Below are positions 15,129-25,876 of a DNA stretch of 64,000 bases, one piece after another. The DNA comes from Nocardioides aquaticus (GTDB lineage: Bacteria; Actinomycetota; Actinomycetes; Propionibacteriales; Nocardioidaceae): contig NZ_CP075371.1 of assembly GCF_018459925.1 (NCBI RefSeq), forward strand, positions 744,001 through 808,000, in the 5' to 3' direction. The notes under the pieces are model-generated. The model saw nothing but the letters and a program-made list of their open reading frames with translations, made no database searches and had not been told where the DNA came from. The number at the start of each line of letters is the position of its first letter. Positions within the stretch are counted from its first letter, which is position 1. The translations under genes and the position numbers were made by a program.

Positions 15129-16789
15129 GCGAGCTCGCCCCGGCCCTGGGCCAGATCGCGGTGCTGGTCGCCGCGCTGGCGGTGACCGTCCCGTTCCTGG
15201 GCCGCTACCTCGCCCACGTCTACACCGCGCCGCGGCACCTCGCCGTCGAGCGCGTGACCTACCGCGTCCTGCGCGTCGACCCCGACGCCGACCAGCACTG
15301 GCGCAGCTACGCGATGTCGGTGCTCGGCTTCTCGCTGGTCGGGGTGCTGTTCCTCTACGCGTTCGGGCGGCTCCAGCAGCACCTGCCGCTCAGCCTGGGC
15401 TTCGCGGCGCTCCCAGCCGACGGGGCCTGGAACACCTCGGTCAGCTTCGTGACCAACACCAACTGGCAGTGGTACTCCGGCGAGGCCGCCCTGGGCCACC
15501 TGATGCAGATGTCCGGCCTGACGGTGCAGAACTTCGTCTCCGCCGGCGTCGGGATGTGCGTGGCCGCCGCCTTCGCCCGTGGCCTGGCCCGCGCCGGCGG
15601 CGACGCGCGCGTCGGGAACTTCTTCGCCGACCTCGTCCGCACCGTGCTGCGTGTCCTGCTGCCGGTCGCCGCGGTCGCCGCGCTCCTGCTCGTCCTGCTC
15701 GGCGCCGTCCAGAACCTGGCGTCCAACGCCGACATGGACACCCTCGGCGGCGCGACCCAGGTGCTCACCGGTGGCCCCGTGGCCAGCCAGGAGGCGATCA
15801 AGGAGCTCGGCACCAACGGCGGCGGGTTCTACAACGTCAACTCCGCGCACCCCTTCGAGAACCCGACCCCGCTGTCCAACATCCTCGAGATCTACCTCCT
15901 GCTGCTGATCCCCTTCGCGATGGCGTGGGCCTTCGGGCTCATCGTCCGGGACCGCCGCCAGGGCGTCGCGGTGCTGACCGTCATGGGCCTGCTGCTCAGC
16001 CTGGGCGTCGGCCTGCTGACCTGGGCCGAGATGGCCGGGCCCGGCACGGCGCCCCAGCTGGCCGGCGCCGCGATGGAGCGCAAGGAGACCCGCTTCGGCG
16101 AGGCCGGCTCGGCGCTCTTCGGCGCGGCCACGACCGGCACCTCGACCGGGGCGGTGAACTCCATGCACGACTCGCTGACCGCCCCCGGCGGGGGAGTGAC
16201 CCTGTTCTCGATGATGCTCGGCGAGATCGCGCCGGGCGGCGTCGGCAGCGGGCTGTACGGCATGCTCGTGCTGGCCATCCTGACGGTGTTCCTGTGCGGC
16301 CTGATGGTCGGCCGGACGCCGGAGTACCTCGGCAAGAAGATCGGGCAGCGCGAGATCGTCCTGGTCGCCGCCTACGTGCTGGCCACGCCCGTGCTGCTGC
16401 TGACCGGGATCGCGGTCGCGATCACCGCCGGCGGCGGGCTGGCCGGGCTCCAGGAGTCCGGGCCGCACGGCCTCTCGGAGGCGCTCTACGCGGTCACCTC
16501 GGCGGCCAACAACAACGGCAGCGCGTTCGGGGGCCTGACCTCGGGCACGCCGTTCTGGAACACCCTGCTCGGCGTGCTGATGCTCTTCGGCCGGTTTCTG
16601 CCGATGCTGCTCGTCCTGGCCCTGGCGGGCCGGTTCGCCCAGCAGAAGCAGCTCCCGCCGAGCGCCGGCACGCTGCCCACCCACCGGCCGCTCTTCGTGG
16701 CCCTCCTCACCGGCGTCGCCCTGGTCGTGGTCGGTCTGACCTACGTCCCCGTCCTCGCCCTCGGTCCGATCGCGGAGTCCCTCTCATGA
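15125..16789 (+). CDS. kdpA: Potassium-transporting ATPase subunit A
   Basis: 554 residues, full length. KdpA forms the K+ channel of the high-affinity KdpFABC pump. Selectivity-filter loops are visible: [53 protein letters not shown] and [13 protein letters not shown]. About ten TM segments. The start overlaps kdpF, and the stop overlaps the kdpB ATG (ATGA), so the subunits are translationally coupled. Confidence 0.98.
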   Translation: MSELAPALGQIAVLVAALAVTVPFLGRYLAHVYTAPRHLAVERVTYRVLRVDPDADQHWRSYAMSVLGFSLVGVLFLYAFGRLQQHLPLSLGFAALPADGAWNTSVSFVTNTNWQWYSGEAALGHLMQMSGLTVQNFVSAGVGMCVAAAFARGLARAGGDARVGNFFADLVRTVLRVLLPVAAVAALLLVLLGAVQNLASNADMDTLGGATQVLTGGPVASQEAIKELGTNGGGFYNVNSAHPFENPTPLSNILEIYLLLLIPFAMAWAFGLIVRDRRQGVAVLTVMGLLLSLGVGLLTWAEMAGPGTAPQLAGAAMERKETRFGEAGSALFGAATTGTSTGAVNSMHDSLTAPGGGVTLFSMMLGEIAPGGVGSGLYGMLVLAILTVFLCGLMVGRTPEYLGKKIGQREIVLVAAYVLATPVLLLTGIAVAITAGGGLAGLQESGPHGLSEALYAVTSAANNNGSAFGGLTSGTPFWNTLLGVLMLFGRFLPMLLVLALAGRFAQQKQLPPSAGTLPTHRPLFVALLTGVALVVVGLTYVPVLALGPIAESLS

Positions 16790-18821
16790 GCACTGACGTA
16801 CGCCCCCCCGCCCCCGCGCGCAGCAGCATGCTGACCCCCGCCCAGCTGCGCGAGGCCGTCCCGGGCGCCCTGCGCAAGCTGGACCCCCGGGCCCTCGTGG
16901 CCACCCCCGTGATGCTCGTCGTCGAGGCCGGGGCGGTGCTCACCACGGTGCTGTCCGTGCTGGACCCCAGCGTCCTGGGCTGGTCGGTCACGGTGTGGCT
17001 CTGGCTCACGGTGCTCTTCGGCAACCTCGCCGAGTCCGTCGCCGAGGGCCGCGGCAAGGCGCAGGCCGCCAGCCTGCGCGCGCTGCAGGAGGAGACCACC
17101 GCACGCCGCCGGGGCCCCGACGGCTCCACCGAGGAGGTCCCCTCCACGGTGCTGCGCACCGGCGACCTGGTCGTCGTCGAGGCCGGCGAGCGGATCCCCG
17201 GTGACGGCGACGTCGTCGAGGGCGTCGCCTCGGTCGACGAGTCGGCCGTGACCGGCGAGTCGGCCCCGGTGATCCGGGAGTCCGGCGGCGACCGGTCCGC
17301 GGTCACCGGCGGCACGATCGTGCTCTCGGACCGGATCGTCGTACGCATCACTTCCGACCCGGGCCAGTCCTTCGTGGACCGGATGATCGCGATGGTGGAG
17401 GGCTCCCAGCGCCAGCGGACCCCCAACGAGATCGCGCTCGGCGTGCTCCTCTCCGCGCTGACCATCGTGTTCGTGGCCGTCGTGGGGTCGCTCTACTTCG
17501 TCGCCGACTACAGCGACGCCGGGCAGTCCGTGCTGGTCCTGACGGCCCTGCTGGTCTGCCTCATCCCGACCACCATCGGGGCGCTGCTCTCCGCGATCGG
17601 CATCGCCGGCATGGACCGCCTCGTGCGGCGCAACGTCCTGGCGATGTCCGGGCGGGCCGTCGAGGCCGCCGGCGACGTCGACGTCCTGCTGCTCGACAAG
17701 ACCGGCACCATCACCTACGGCAACCGCCAGGCCTCCGAGGTGCTCACGCTGACCGGGGTGCCGCGCGAGGAGCTGCTCGACGCCGCCCTGCTGTCGTCCC
17801 TGGCCGACGAGACCCCGGAGGGCCGCAGCATCGTGGCCCTGATCGGGGAGGGTCGCGACGTGCCGGCGGGCGCCACGTTGGTCGAGTTCTCCGCGACGAC
17901 CCGGATGAGCGGCCTCGACGCCGAGGGCCGCCGGGTCCGCAAGGGCGCCGCCTCCTCGGCCGTGCAGTGGGTCCGCGACTCCGGGGGGCAGACGTCCGCC
18001 GAGGTCGACGACCTCGTCGGCCGGGTGAGCGCCTCCGGCGGCACCCCGCTGGTCGTCGCCGAGCAGCGGGGGACCGACCCGGCCCGGCTGCTCGGGGTCA
18101 TCCACCTCAAGGACGTCGTGAAGGACGGCATCAAGGAGCGCTTCGAGGAGCTGCGGGCGATGGGCATCCGCACGGTGATGATCACCGGCGACAACGCCGT
18201 GACCGCGCAGGCGATCGCCGAGGAGGCCGGGGTCGACGACTTCCTGGCCGAGGCCACCCCCGAGGACAAGATGGCCCTGATCCGTAAGGAGCAGGCCGGG
18301 GGCCGGATGGTCGCGATGTGCGGCGACGGCACCAACGACGCCCCCGCGCTGGCCCAGGCCGACGTCGGCGTCGCGATGAACACGGGGACCTCGGCGGCCA
18401 AGGAGGCCGGCAACATGGTCGACCTCGACTCCGACCCCACCAAGCTCATCGACGTCGTCGAGATCGGCAAGCAGCTGCTCATCACCCGCGGCGCGCTGAC
18501 GACCTTCTCGGTGGCCAACGACGTGGCCAAGTACTTCGCGATCCTGCCGGCGATGTTCGTCGTCGCCTTCCCCGGTCTCGACGTCCTCAACGTGATGCGG
18601 CTGTCCTCGCCGGGCTCGGCGATCCTCTCCGCGGTCGTCTTCAACGCCCTGATCATCGTGGCGCTGATCCCGCTCGCGCTCCGCGGCGTGGCCTACCGGC
18701 CGGCCGCGGCCTCCGACCTGCTGCGCCGCAACCTGCTCGTGTACGGCCTCGGGGGCTCGTCGCGCCCTTCGTGGGCATCAAGCTCCTCGACCTCGTCATC
18801 TCCCTCCTCCCAGGACTGTGA
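16786..18821 (+). CDS. kdpB: Potassium-transporting ATPase subunit B, with an apparent frameshift near the 3' end
   Basis: P-type ATPase subunit of KdpFABC. Phosphorylated Asp304 lies in [17 protein letters not shown] (VTGESAPVI) and the hinge [18 protein letters not shown] are intact. The last residues should read [25 protein letters not shown], but at the G5 run 18751-18755 the frame breaks; the expected tail is found in the next frame, ending at TGA 18819-18821. Adding one G restores a normal KdpB. As read, the frame passes without stop into kdpC and would make a KdpB-KdpC fusion with 24 unrelated residues between. Sequence error is at least as likely as a real mutation. Confidence 0.93.
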
Positions 18822-18828
18822 TCCGACC

Positions 18829-19455
18829 ATGCTGAAAGACGTCTACGCCCTCTTCCGCCAGAGCCTCGCCGGGCTCCGGCTCCTCCTGGCCGCCACCGTG
18901 CTCGTCGGGGTGGCCTACCCGCTGGCGGTGACCGGGGTCGCCGCGGTCGCCCTGCCCTGGCAGGCCCGCGGGTCCCTGGTCACCGCCGACGGTGAGCGCA
19001 CCACCGACCCGGCGGAGGCCGTCGGCTCCGCGCTGGTCGGCCAGGCCGTGGTCGGTCTGGCCGACGGCACCCCGCTGTTCCACCCGCGGCCCTCGGCCGC
19101 GGGCGACGGCTGGGACATGCTGTCGACCTACGGCTCGAACTACGGCCCGGAGAGCCCGGAGCTGGTCGCTGCGATCACCGAGCGGCAGGCCGAGGTCGCC
19201 GAGCGCGAGGGGGTCGCCCCCGGCGACGTGCCGGCGGACGCGGTCACGGCCTCGGCGTCGGGCCTCGACGCCGACATCTCGCCGGAGTACGCCGCGCTCC
19301 AGGTCCCGCGGGTGGCCGCGGCCACCGGCCTGTCGGAGGAGGAGGTCCGTGACCTGGTCGCCGAGCACACCTCGGGCCGGACCGCCGGGGTGCTCGGCGA
19401 GCCCCGGGTCAACGTGCTGCTCCTCAACCTGGCCGTGCGTGGCCTCGCGGGCTGA
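18829..19455 (+). CDS. kdpC: Potassium-transporting ATPase subunit C
   Basis: 208 residues, with an N-terminal TM helix ([21 protein letters not shown]) and the KdpC motifs FHPRPSAAG and [10 protein letters not shown]. The C-terminal [14 protein letters not shown] and [13 protein letters not shown] are typical. KdpC stabilises nucleotide binding in the pump. ATG seven bases after the restored kdpB stop. It is in the same frame as the main part of kdpB, which is why the one-base loss in kdpB yields a continuous reading frame. Confidence 0.96.
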   Translation: MLKDVYALFRQSLAGLRLLLAATVLVGVAYPLAVTGVAAVALPWQARGSLVTADGERTTDPAEAVGSALVGQAVVGLADGTPLFHPRPSAAGDGWDMLSTYGSNYGPESPELVAAITERQAEVAEREGVAPGDVPADAVTASASGLDADISPEYAALQVPRVAAATGLSEEEVRDLVAEHTSGRTAGVLGEPRVNVLLLNLAVRGLAG

Positions 19456-19495
19456 GCCCCGCGCCGGCCGGGGACGGGCGCGGGATACTGGGGTG

Positions 19496-21988
19496 GTGAA
19501 CGAGGAGCACCGCGGCCGCCTGACCGTCTACCTCGGTGCCGCGCCGGGCGTGGGGAAGACCTACGCCATGCTCGGGGAGGCCCGCCGGCGACGGGACCGG
19601 GGCACCGACGTGGTGATCGGCTACGTCGAGACCCACGGTCGGGAGCAGACCGCCTCCCAGGTCGAGGGCCTCGAGGTCGTCCCGCGGGCGGTGGCGACGT
19701 ACCGCGGGACCACCTTCACCGAGATGGACACCGACGCGGTGATCGCCCGGGCGCCGGCCGTGGTCCTCGTCGACGAGCTCGCGCACACCAACGTCCCCGG
19801 CAGCCGCCACGAGAAGCGCGCCCAGGACGTGGAGGCGATCCGGGCCGCGGGCATCGACGTGATCACGACCGTCAACATCCAGCACCTCGAGTCGCTCAAC
19901 GACGAGGTCGAGCGGATCACCGGCGTCCGGCAGCGCGAGACCGTCCCGGACGAGGTGGTCCGCACCGCCGACCAGATCCAGCTGGTCGACATGGCCCCCG
20001 ACGCCCTGCGCCGACGGATGGCGCACGGCAACGTCTACAAGGCCGAGAACATCGACGCCTCGCTGACCTCCTACTTCCGGGTCGGCAACCTGACCGCGCT
20101 GCGCGAGCTGGCGCTGCTCTGGCTGGCCGACCGGGTCGACGACGCGCTGAGCGACTACCGCCGGGCGCACTCGATCTCCCGCACCTGGCCGACCAAGGAG
20201 CGGATCGTGGTCGCGGTGACCGGCGGCGCGGAGAGCGAGACGCTGATCCGCCGAGGCGCCCGGCTCGCGCAGCGGGCGGCCGGCTCGGAGCTGGTCGCGG
20301 TGCACGTCATCGCCACCGACGGCATCGCCACCGTCGAGGACCGCCGGATCGCCCGCGCCCAGCAGCTGGTCGCCTCCCTGGGCGGCACCTTCCACTCGGT
20401 GGTCGGCGAGGACGTCTCGCAGGCGGTGGTCGACTTCGCGGGGGGCGTCAACGCCACCATGGTGGTCGTCGGGGTCTCCCGGCACGGCCGGCTGCGGCGG
20501 TTGTTCGCCGGGACGACCGGCGACCGCGTCGCCCAGCTCGCCGGCACCATCGACGTGCACCTCGTCACCCACGAGCAGAGCGCGCGCACCGGCCGGCCGC
20601 GGTCGTACCTCTCCCCGTTGAGCCGGCAGCGACAGGTCCTCGGCCTGGCGCTGGCCGTGGTCCTGCCGATCCTGCTCACCCTGGTCCTCCAGGCCTCCCA
20701 CGACGAGGACCAGCTGCCGCTCGACCTGCTGCTGTTCCTCGCCCTGACCGTGCTGGTGGCGCTGGTCGGCGGCCTGGTCCCCGCCCTGTTGGCGGCGGTG
20801 GGCGGCTTCGTGCTGATGAACTGGTTCTTCACCCCGCCGGTGAACACGATCACCATCGCCGACCCGCAGAACCTCGTCGCGCTGCTCGTCTTCGTCGCGG
20901 TCGCCGTGGGGGTGGCCACGGTGGTCGACCGGGCGTCGCGACGCTCCGCCGAGGCCGTCCGGGCCCGTACGGAGGCCGCCACCGTCGGCGCGCTCTCCCG
21001 CTCGGTGCTCACCGGGCAGGACACCGCCGAGGCGATCGTGCAGCGGCTGCGCGAGACCTTCGGGCAGGACGCCGTCTCGCTGCTCGAGCGCACCGGCGTG
21101 GGGTGGCAGGTCGTGGCCTCGACCGGGGGCCCGTGCGCGTCCGCGCCCGAGGAGGGCGACACCCGGGTCGACGTCGACGAGGACCACCTGCTGGTGCTCT
21201 GCGGCGAGCCGCTGCGGGCCAGCGACCGGCGGGTGCTGGAGGCGTTCGCGGTGCAGACCGGCCTGGTGCTCGAGTACCGCCGCTTGCGAGGCCGGGAGGA
21301 GCGCGCGGCCGTGCTGGAGCGGGCCGACGCCACCAGCACGGCCCTGCTCCGCGCGGTCTCCCACGACCTGCGCACCCCGCTGGCGACCATGCGTACCGCC
21401 GTCGACGGCCTGGTCTCGGGCACCCTGGGGGAGACCGACCGTGCCGAGCTGGTCGGCGCGGTCGACTCCTCGACCGAGCAGCTGGAGCGGCTGATCGACA
21501 ACCTGCTCGACCTGTCCCGGCTCCAGTCGGGTCTGGTCCGGCCCCGGCTGGCCGACCGCAGCCTTGACGAGGTGCTCCCGCTCGCCGTCTCGGGCCATCC
21601 CCCCGGCCGGGTCCGGCTCGAGGTGGACGAGGGGGTGCCGTTCGTCCGCACCGACGCCGGCCTGCTGGAACGCGTCGTGGCGAACCTGGTCGGCAACGCC
21701 GTCCGGCACTCGTCCGGGACGCCGGTCCGCGTGCTCGCCCACGTGCTGCCGGGCACCGTCGAGGTGCTGGTCGTCGACCGCGGCCCCGGGGTGCCGGCCG
21801 CCCAGCAGGAGCGGATGTTCGAGCCGTTCCAGCGTCTCGACGACACCTCGCCCGGCGGGCTCGGGCTCGGGCTCGCCGTCGCGCGCGGGCTCACCGAGGC
21901 CGTCGGCGGCACCCTGGCCGGCGAGGACACCCCCGGCGGGGGACTGACCATGGTCCTGTCGCTGCCCCGGGTGGGGGCGAGCGCGTGA
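19496..21988 (+). CDS. kdpD: Potassium sensor histidine kinase KdpD
   Basis: 830 residues with the full KdpD order: N-terminal KdpD domain with Walker A GAAPGVGKTY and VDELAHTNVPGSRH (about 10-220), a universal-stress-protein-like domain (about 230-360), four TM segments of DUF4118 (about 380-480; LMNWFFTPPVNTITIADPQN), a GAF-like region, then HisKA with His623 in RAVSHDLRTPLATM and HATPase_c (NLVGNAVRHS, PGGLGLGLAVARGL). GTG at 19496; a GTG one codon earlier is an equal alternative. The 3' end overlaps kdpE (GTGA). Confidence 0.97.
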   Translation: MNEEHRGRLTVYLGAAPGVGKTYAMLGEARRRRDRGTDVVIGYVETHGREQTASQVEGLEVVPRAVATYRGTTFTEMDTDAVIARAPAVVLVDELAHTNVPGSRHEKRAQDVEAIRAAGIDVITTVNIQHLESLNDEVERITGVRQRETVPDEVVRTADQIQLVDMAPDALRRRMAHGNVYKAENIDASLTSYFRVGNLTALRELALLWLADRVDDALSDYRRAHSISRTWPTKERIVVAVTGGAESETLIRRGARLAQRAAGSELVAVHVIATDGIATVEDRRIARAQQLVASLGGTFHSVVGEDVSQAVVDFAGGVNATMVVVGVSRHGRLRRLFAGTTGDRVAQLAGTIDVHLVTHEQSARTGRPRSYLSPLSRQRQVLGLALAVVLPILLTLVLQASHDEDQLPLDLLLFLALTVLVALVGGLVPALLAAVGGFVLMNWFFTPPVNTITIADPQNLVALLVFVAVAVGVATVVDRASRRSAEAVRARTEAATVGALSRSVLTGQDTAEAIVQRLRETFGQDAVSLLERTGVGWQVVASTGGPCASAPEEGDTRVDVDEDHLLVLCGEPLRASDRRVLEAFAVQTGLVLEYRRLRGREERAAVLERADATSTALLRAVSHDLRTPLATMRTAVDGLVSGTLGETDRAELVGAVDSSTEQLERLIDNLLDLSRLQSGLVRPRLADRSLDEVLPLAVSGHPPGRVRLEVDEGVPFVRTDAGLLERVVANLVGNAVRHSSGTPVRVLAHVLPGTVEVLVVDRGPGVPAAQQERMFEPFQRLDDTSPGGLGLGLAVARGLTEAVGGTLAGEDTPGGGLTMVLSLPRVGASA

Positions 21989-22665
21989 GCGCGAAGGTGC
22001 TGGTCGTCGACGACGAGCCCGCCCTGGCCCGCGCGCTCGCCATCAACCTGCGCACCCACGGGTGGGAGGTCGTCCTCGCCGGCGACGGGCGGAGCGCGCT
22101 CGAGGCGGCCTCGACCCACCACCCCGACGTGGTGCTGCTCGACCTCGGCCTGCCCGACATGGACGGCACCGAGGTGATCGCCGGTCTGCGGGGCTGGTCG
22201 AAGGTGCCGATCGTCGTGCTGTCCGCGCGCCAGCACGGCGAGGACAAGGTCGAGGCCCTCGACCTCGGGGCCGACGACTACATCACCAAGCCGTTCGCGA
22301 TGAACGAGCTGCTCGCCCGGCTGCGGGCCGCGCTCCGCCGCGGCGCCACCTCCGAGCCCGAGCAGACCAGGGTGGAGGTCGGGGCGCTGGTGGTCGACCT
22401 CGCCCGGAAGAAGGTCAGCCGTCGGGGTGAGGACGTCCGGCTCACCCCGACCGAGTGGGCGTTCCTGGAGCTGCTGGCCCGCCACGTCGGGCGCCTGGTG
22501 ACGCGGGAGCAGGTCCTGCGCGAGGTGTGGGGGCCGGGCTACGAGGACGAGACGGGCTACCTGCGGGTCTACGCCGCCCAGCTGCGCCGCAAGCTCGAGG
22601 ACGACCCGGCGCACCCCCGCCACCTCGTGACGTCGCCGGGGCTGGGTTACACGCTGGAGCCCTGA
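21985..22665 (+). CDS. kdpE: Response regulator KdpE
   Basis: 226 residues: OmpR-type receiver with phosphoacceptor Asp53 (VVLLDLGLPDMDG) and Lys in GADDYITKPFAM, then a winged-helix DNA-binding domain (LTPTEWAFLELLARHVGRLV; ETGYLRVYAAQLRRKLE). It is phosphorylated by KdpD and activates kdpFABC. The GTCAAG boxes between the DUF4118 gene and kdpF are its probable targets. A hairpin follows six bases after the stop. Confidence 0.97.
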   Translation: MSAKVLVVDDEPALARALAINLRTHGWEVVLAGDGRSALEAASTHHPDVVLLDLGLPDMDGTEVIAGLRGWSKVPIVVLSARQHGEDKVEALDLGADDYITKPFAMNELLARLRAALRRGATSEPEQTRVEVGALVVDLARKKVSRRGEDVRLTPTEWAFLELLARHVGRLVTREQVLREVWGPGYEDETGYLRVYAAQLRRKLEDDPAHPRHLVTSPGLGYTLEP

Positions 22666-22670
22666 CGTCA

Positions 22671-22688
22671 GGGATCCGTGAGGATCCC
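22671..22688 (+). terminator. Hairpin after kdpE
   Basis: GGGATCC-GTGA-GGATCCC: a perfect 7-base stem with a GNRA-type loop six bases after the kdpE stop. Likely the end of the kdp transcript, though no U-tract follows. Confidence 0.6.
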
Positions 22689-22749
22689 GGGCCGGTCCGT
22701 TCGGGTCCCGTCAGCGACGGCCCCGCGGCCCCCGCCCGGGGGCAGCATC

Positions 22750-23277
22750 GTGCGGGTGAACACCTCCGCCGACCTGAGCCACCTGCTGAGCAGCACCACC
22801 GACGCCTTCGGCACCAGCCTGCACGCCCTGCTCGACGCCGACCGGCACCAGGCCCGCCAGGTGCTCCGGGCCTCGCTGGACCGGCGCACGCTGGCCGCCG
22901 AGACCGCCCGGGCCTGCCGCGCCCACGCCTGGGTGCCCGCACCCCAGCTCCACGGGGAGCTCCGCTACGTCGCGGACATCGCCCGGGTCGGGGCGCTCTG
23001 CGACGACCTGGCCCGCGCGATCGTCGGCAGCGACGCCGTACGCCTCCTGCCGACCCAGCGGATGGAGGCCGCGGTCCTCCTCGACGCCGGAGGGCAGCGG
23101 CTCCGCCAGCTGGCCGACGGGGCGGCGGGATCGGCGTCGTGCCACGGCTACCGCCGCTGCGGCAGCGCCCTGGCCGAGGTCGCCGACCGCGGTGGCCGCG
23201 ACCGGTCCACCACCATGGTGCTCTGCGGGGCGCTCGCGGTGGTGCTGCTGCAGGCGTCGCGGCACGCCTGCCGGTAG
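22750..23277 (+). CDS. Small helical protein, possibly PhoU-like
   Basis: 175 residues from a GTG with GGGGG seven bases ahead. Two helical stretches separated near the middle resemble PhoU, in particular ELRYVADIARVGALCDDLARAIV, which recalls the PhoU pattern of (A/D)L-x-RIGDLA. The acidic metal-cluster residues of PhoU are not obvious. A hydrophobic stretch near the end (TTMVLCGALAVVLLQASRHAC) may be a last helix. The family call is tentative. It follows kdpE after a terminator and converges on the PAS kinase gene. Confidence 0.5.
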   Translation: MRVNTSADLSHLLSSTTDAFGTSLHALLDADRHQARQVLRASLDRRTLAAETARACRAHAWVPAPQLHGELRYVADIARVGALCDDLARAIVGSDAVRLLPTQRMEAAVLLDAGGQRLRQLADGAAGSASCHGYRRCGSALAEVADRGGRDRSTTMVLCGALAVVLLQASRHACR

Positions 23278-23302
23278 GGCTGCGTCCTCGGCTGAGGGCG
23301 GC

Positions 23303-24892
23303 TCAGTGGTCGGGTCGGAGGTCCCGTACGGCGTGGTCGCCGCGGGGCAGCACCACGCAGAAGGTCGACCCGGCGCCCGGGGTGCTGTCGACCTCCAGCC
23401 GACCGCCGTGCGCGACCACGATCGACCGGGCGATGCCCAGGCCCAGCCCGACGCCGGGTGCGACCCGCTCGCGGGCGTGGTCGGCGCGGAAGAACGGCTC
23501 GAAGAGCCGCTCGAGGTCGTCCGGCGCGATCCCGATCCCGGTGTCGGTCACGCTCAGCGTCACCTCGTCCTCGTCGGCCTCGACGGTGACGTCGACGCTC
23601 CCGCCCGGGTCGGTGTACTTGACGGCGTTCGAGACCAGGTTGTCGAGCACCTGGTGGACGCGGTGGACGTCGACCACGGCCCGGACGCAGTCGTCCGCGT
23701 GCGCCACGACGGCGATCTGCGCGGCGCGCGCCTCGGCGGAGCCGGTGGCCACCACGTCGCGGACCAGGGCGGCGACGTCGGTGGGGGCGCGGAGCAGCTC
23801 GAGGGTGCCCAGTCCCCGAGCGGCGGGGTCGAGCAGGTCCGAGACGAGGTACTGCAGCCGGGTGGCGTTGCGCTGGGCGACCCGCAGCTGCCGGGTGGCC
23901 GCCTCGGACAGCCCGGGGTCGTCGAGCACCAGCTCCAGGTGGCCGAGCACGCTGGTCAGCGGCGTGCGCAGCTCGTGGGAGACCGAGCTCTCGAAGACCT
24001 CCCGGGCCTGCAGGGCGGTGACCAGGTCGGTGACGTCGCTGAAGGCCAGGGCGGCGCCGACGGCCTCGCCGGCGGCGTCACGCACGGTCCGCGCGGAGAC
24101 CGAGAGCGCGCGGCGGCTGGCCCGGTCGGGGCCGACCCAGACCCGGTCGTCGTCGAACTCCTCGCCGCACACGGCCCGCATCGTCGGCATCTGGTCCACG
24201 GTCAGCGGCGTGGTGCCGTCGGCGGCGTAGAAGTGCCCGTTGTGCCCGGTGCTGCTGAGGAGGCCGTCGGGGTCGGCCATCGCCAGGATCGCGAGCTGGC
24301 GTCGGTTGACGCGCTCGGCACCCCCGTCGCGGTCGACGAGGACCAGGCCGACGTCGACGGTGTCCAGGACGGCCTGCGACAGGGAGCGCTCGCGCTCGAC
24401 GGCCGCCATCGCCTGGGCTAGCCGCTCGCGGTCCTGGCGCTGCGTGGTCACGTCGAGCACCTGGCTGATGAAGTGCAACGGGGTGCCGTCGCTCGCGCGC
24501 ATCAGCGCGACCGACAGGTCGCCCCACACCACGCTCCCGTCGGCGTGCAGGTAGCGCTTGACCAGGCGGTACGAGGTCCGCTCACCGCGCAGCGCCTGCT
24601 CGAACAGTGCGACGTCCTCCCCGAGGTCGTCGGGGTGGGTGAGCTCCTGGAAGGTCAGTCCACGCACCTCGGCCTGGGTGTAGCCGATCATCTCGGCGAA
24701 GGCGCGGTTCGGCATCACCAGGTCGCCCTCCAGGTTCACCAGGCACATGCCGACCGGCGAGTGCTCCACCGTCAGCTGCCACAGCGCGTGGTCGCCCTCG
24801 CGGACGTCGCGCGGGCTGTCCTGGTCGGCCCGCAGACGACCGAGCCGCGCCGCGTCGAGCGCGGTCGGGTCGGGGGTCCGCCGGCGGTCCAT
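23303..24892 (-). CDS. PAS-domain sensor histidine kinase (soluble)
   Basis: 529 residues without TM segments. Two PAS domains (about 40-150: NLEGDLVMPNRAFAEMIGYT; about 170-290) are followed by HisKA with the phospho-His in SSVSHELRTPLTSVLGHL and HATPase_c with N box DNLVSNAVKYTDPGG, and G boxes TDTGIGIAP and GVGLGLGIARSIV. It senses a cytoplasmic signal; neither a response regulator nor a cofactor motif is next to it. It converges with the PhoU-like gene. Confidence 0.93.
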   Translation of the reverse strand: MDRRRTPDPTALDAARLGRLRADQDSPRDVREGDHALWQLTVEHSPVGMCLVNLEGDLVMPNRAFAEMIGYTQAEVRGLTFQELTHPDDLGEDVALFEQALRGERTSYRLVKRYLHADGSVVWGDLSVALMRASDGTPLHFISQVLDVTTQRQDRERLAQAMAAVERERSLSQAVLDTVDVGLVLVDRDGGAERVNRRQLAILAMADPDGLLSSTGHNGHFYAADGTTPLTVDQMPTMRAVCGEEFDDDRVWVGPDRASRRALSVSARTVRDAAGEAVGAALAFSDVTDLVTALQAREVFESSVSHELRTPLTSVLGHLELVLDDPGLSEAATRQLRVAQRNATRLQYLVSDLLDPAARGLGTLELLRAPTDVAALVRDVVATGSAEARAAQIAVVAHADDCVRAVVDVHRVHQVLDNLVSNAVKYTDPGGSVDVTVEADEDEVTLSVTDTGIGIAPDDLERLFEPFFRADHARERVAPGVGLGLGIARSIVVAHGGRLEVDSTPGAGSTFCVVLPRGDHAVRDLRPDH

Positions 24893-25002
24893 TCCTGGAG
24901 GATGGCACCGATCGGTCCGCCGCGCGCCACCCGGACAGCGTGACCCCGAGCGTGATCCCGAGCGTGTCCCGGGGCGGACCGCCGCTCTGGCAGAGTCCTC
25001 CC

Positions 25003-25866
25003 GTGAGCAGCCACGACCCCCGCCCCGTCCGCGCCGACGGCATCCTCGTCACCGTCGCCCCGACCGGCGCCGAGACCGCCAAGGCCGACTGCCCGGCGCT
25101 GCCGACCACGCTCGAGGAGCTGGTCGTCGCCGCGCAGGAGTCCCAGGCCGCGGGGGCGGCGATGGTGCACGTGCACATCCGCGACGACGACCATGCCCCC
25201 TCGCTGGACGCGACCCGGCTGCGCGACACCGTGCAGGCGCTGCACGAGCAGACCGACCTGGTCGTCCAGCTCTCCACCGGTGGCTCGGTGCACGACCCGC
25301 TGGAGCAGCGGCTGAAGGTGCTCGACGCGGAGCCGGACTCCTGCAGCCTGACCCTCGGCACGGTCAACTTCGGCGACGACGTCTTCCTCAACCCGTGGCC
25401 GTTCGTGACCGAGCTCTACCAGCTGGCCCAGGAGCGGGGCGTGCTGCCGGAGTTCGAGATCTTCGACCTCGGCCAGGTCGCCACGCTGCGCCGCCTGCTG
25501 GACACCTACGGCCCTCCGCCCGCCGGCGCGGTGCACTGCGACTTCGTGATGGGGGTGCCCGGCGGGATGCCCGGCACCGCCCCCGCGCTGGTGGCCGCCC
25601 ACGCCGCGCTCCCGCCCGAGGTCACCTCCTGGTCGGCGACCGGCGTCGGACGCACCGCGCTGCCGGTCGCGCTGACCACCCTGGCGATGGGCGGGCACCT
25701 GCGCGTCGGCATGGAGGACACCCTGACCCTGCGACGCGGGGTGCCGGTGGAGTCGAACGCCCAGCTGGTCGAGCGGGCCGTACGCCTGGCCGGCGAGGCG
25801 GGGCGCACGCCGTACGACGTCGACGAGGCGCGGACGCTGCTGCGGCTGCCGGCCCGGACCCGCTGA
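25003..25866 (+). CDS. BKACE family enzyme (beta-keto acid cleavage, DUF849)
   Basis: 287 residues from the GTG at 25003. BKACE enzymes use acetyl-CoA and a zinc ion to cleave beta-keto acids such as 3-keto-5-aminohexanoate. The metal ligands are seen in MVHVHIRDDD (H-x-H), with LSTGG and SLTLGTVNFG, and the C-terminal GMEDTLTLRRGV typical of the family. The substrate is not readable and no lysine-fermentation genes are nearby. An in-frame start at 24940 would add a basic non-conserved stretch. Confidence 0.9.
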   Translation: MSSHDPRPVRADGILVTVAPTGAETAKADCPALPTTLEELVVAAQESQAAGAAMVHVHIRDDDHAPSLDATRLRDTVQALHEQTDLVVQLSTGGSVHDPLEQRLKVLDAEPDSCSLTLGTVNFGDDVFLNPWPFVTELYQLAQERGVLPEFEIFDLGQVATLRRLLDTYGPPPAGAVHCDFVMGVPGGMPGTAPALVAAHAALPPEVTSWSATGVGRTALPVALTTLAMGGHLRVGMEDTLTLRRGVPVESNAQLVERAVRLAGEAGRTPYDVDEARTLLRLPARTR

Positions 25867-25876
25867 CCCGCGGGCG

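Noticed and set aside
15469..19455. Single 1328-codon protein spanning kdpA to kdpC
   Set aside because: Its first part is out of frame with kdpA and its end only joins kdpB and kdpC because of the one-base loss at 18751. Separate KdpB and KdpC are supported by motifs and start sites.
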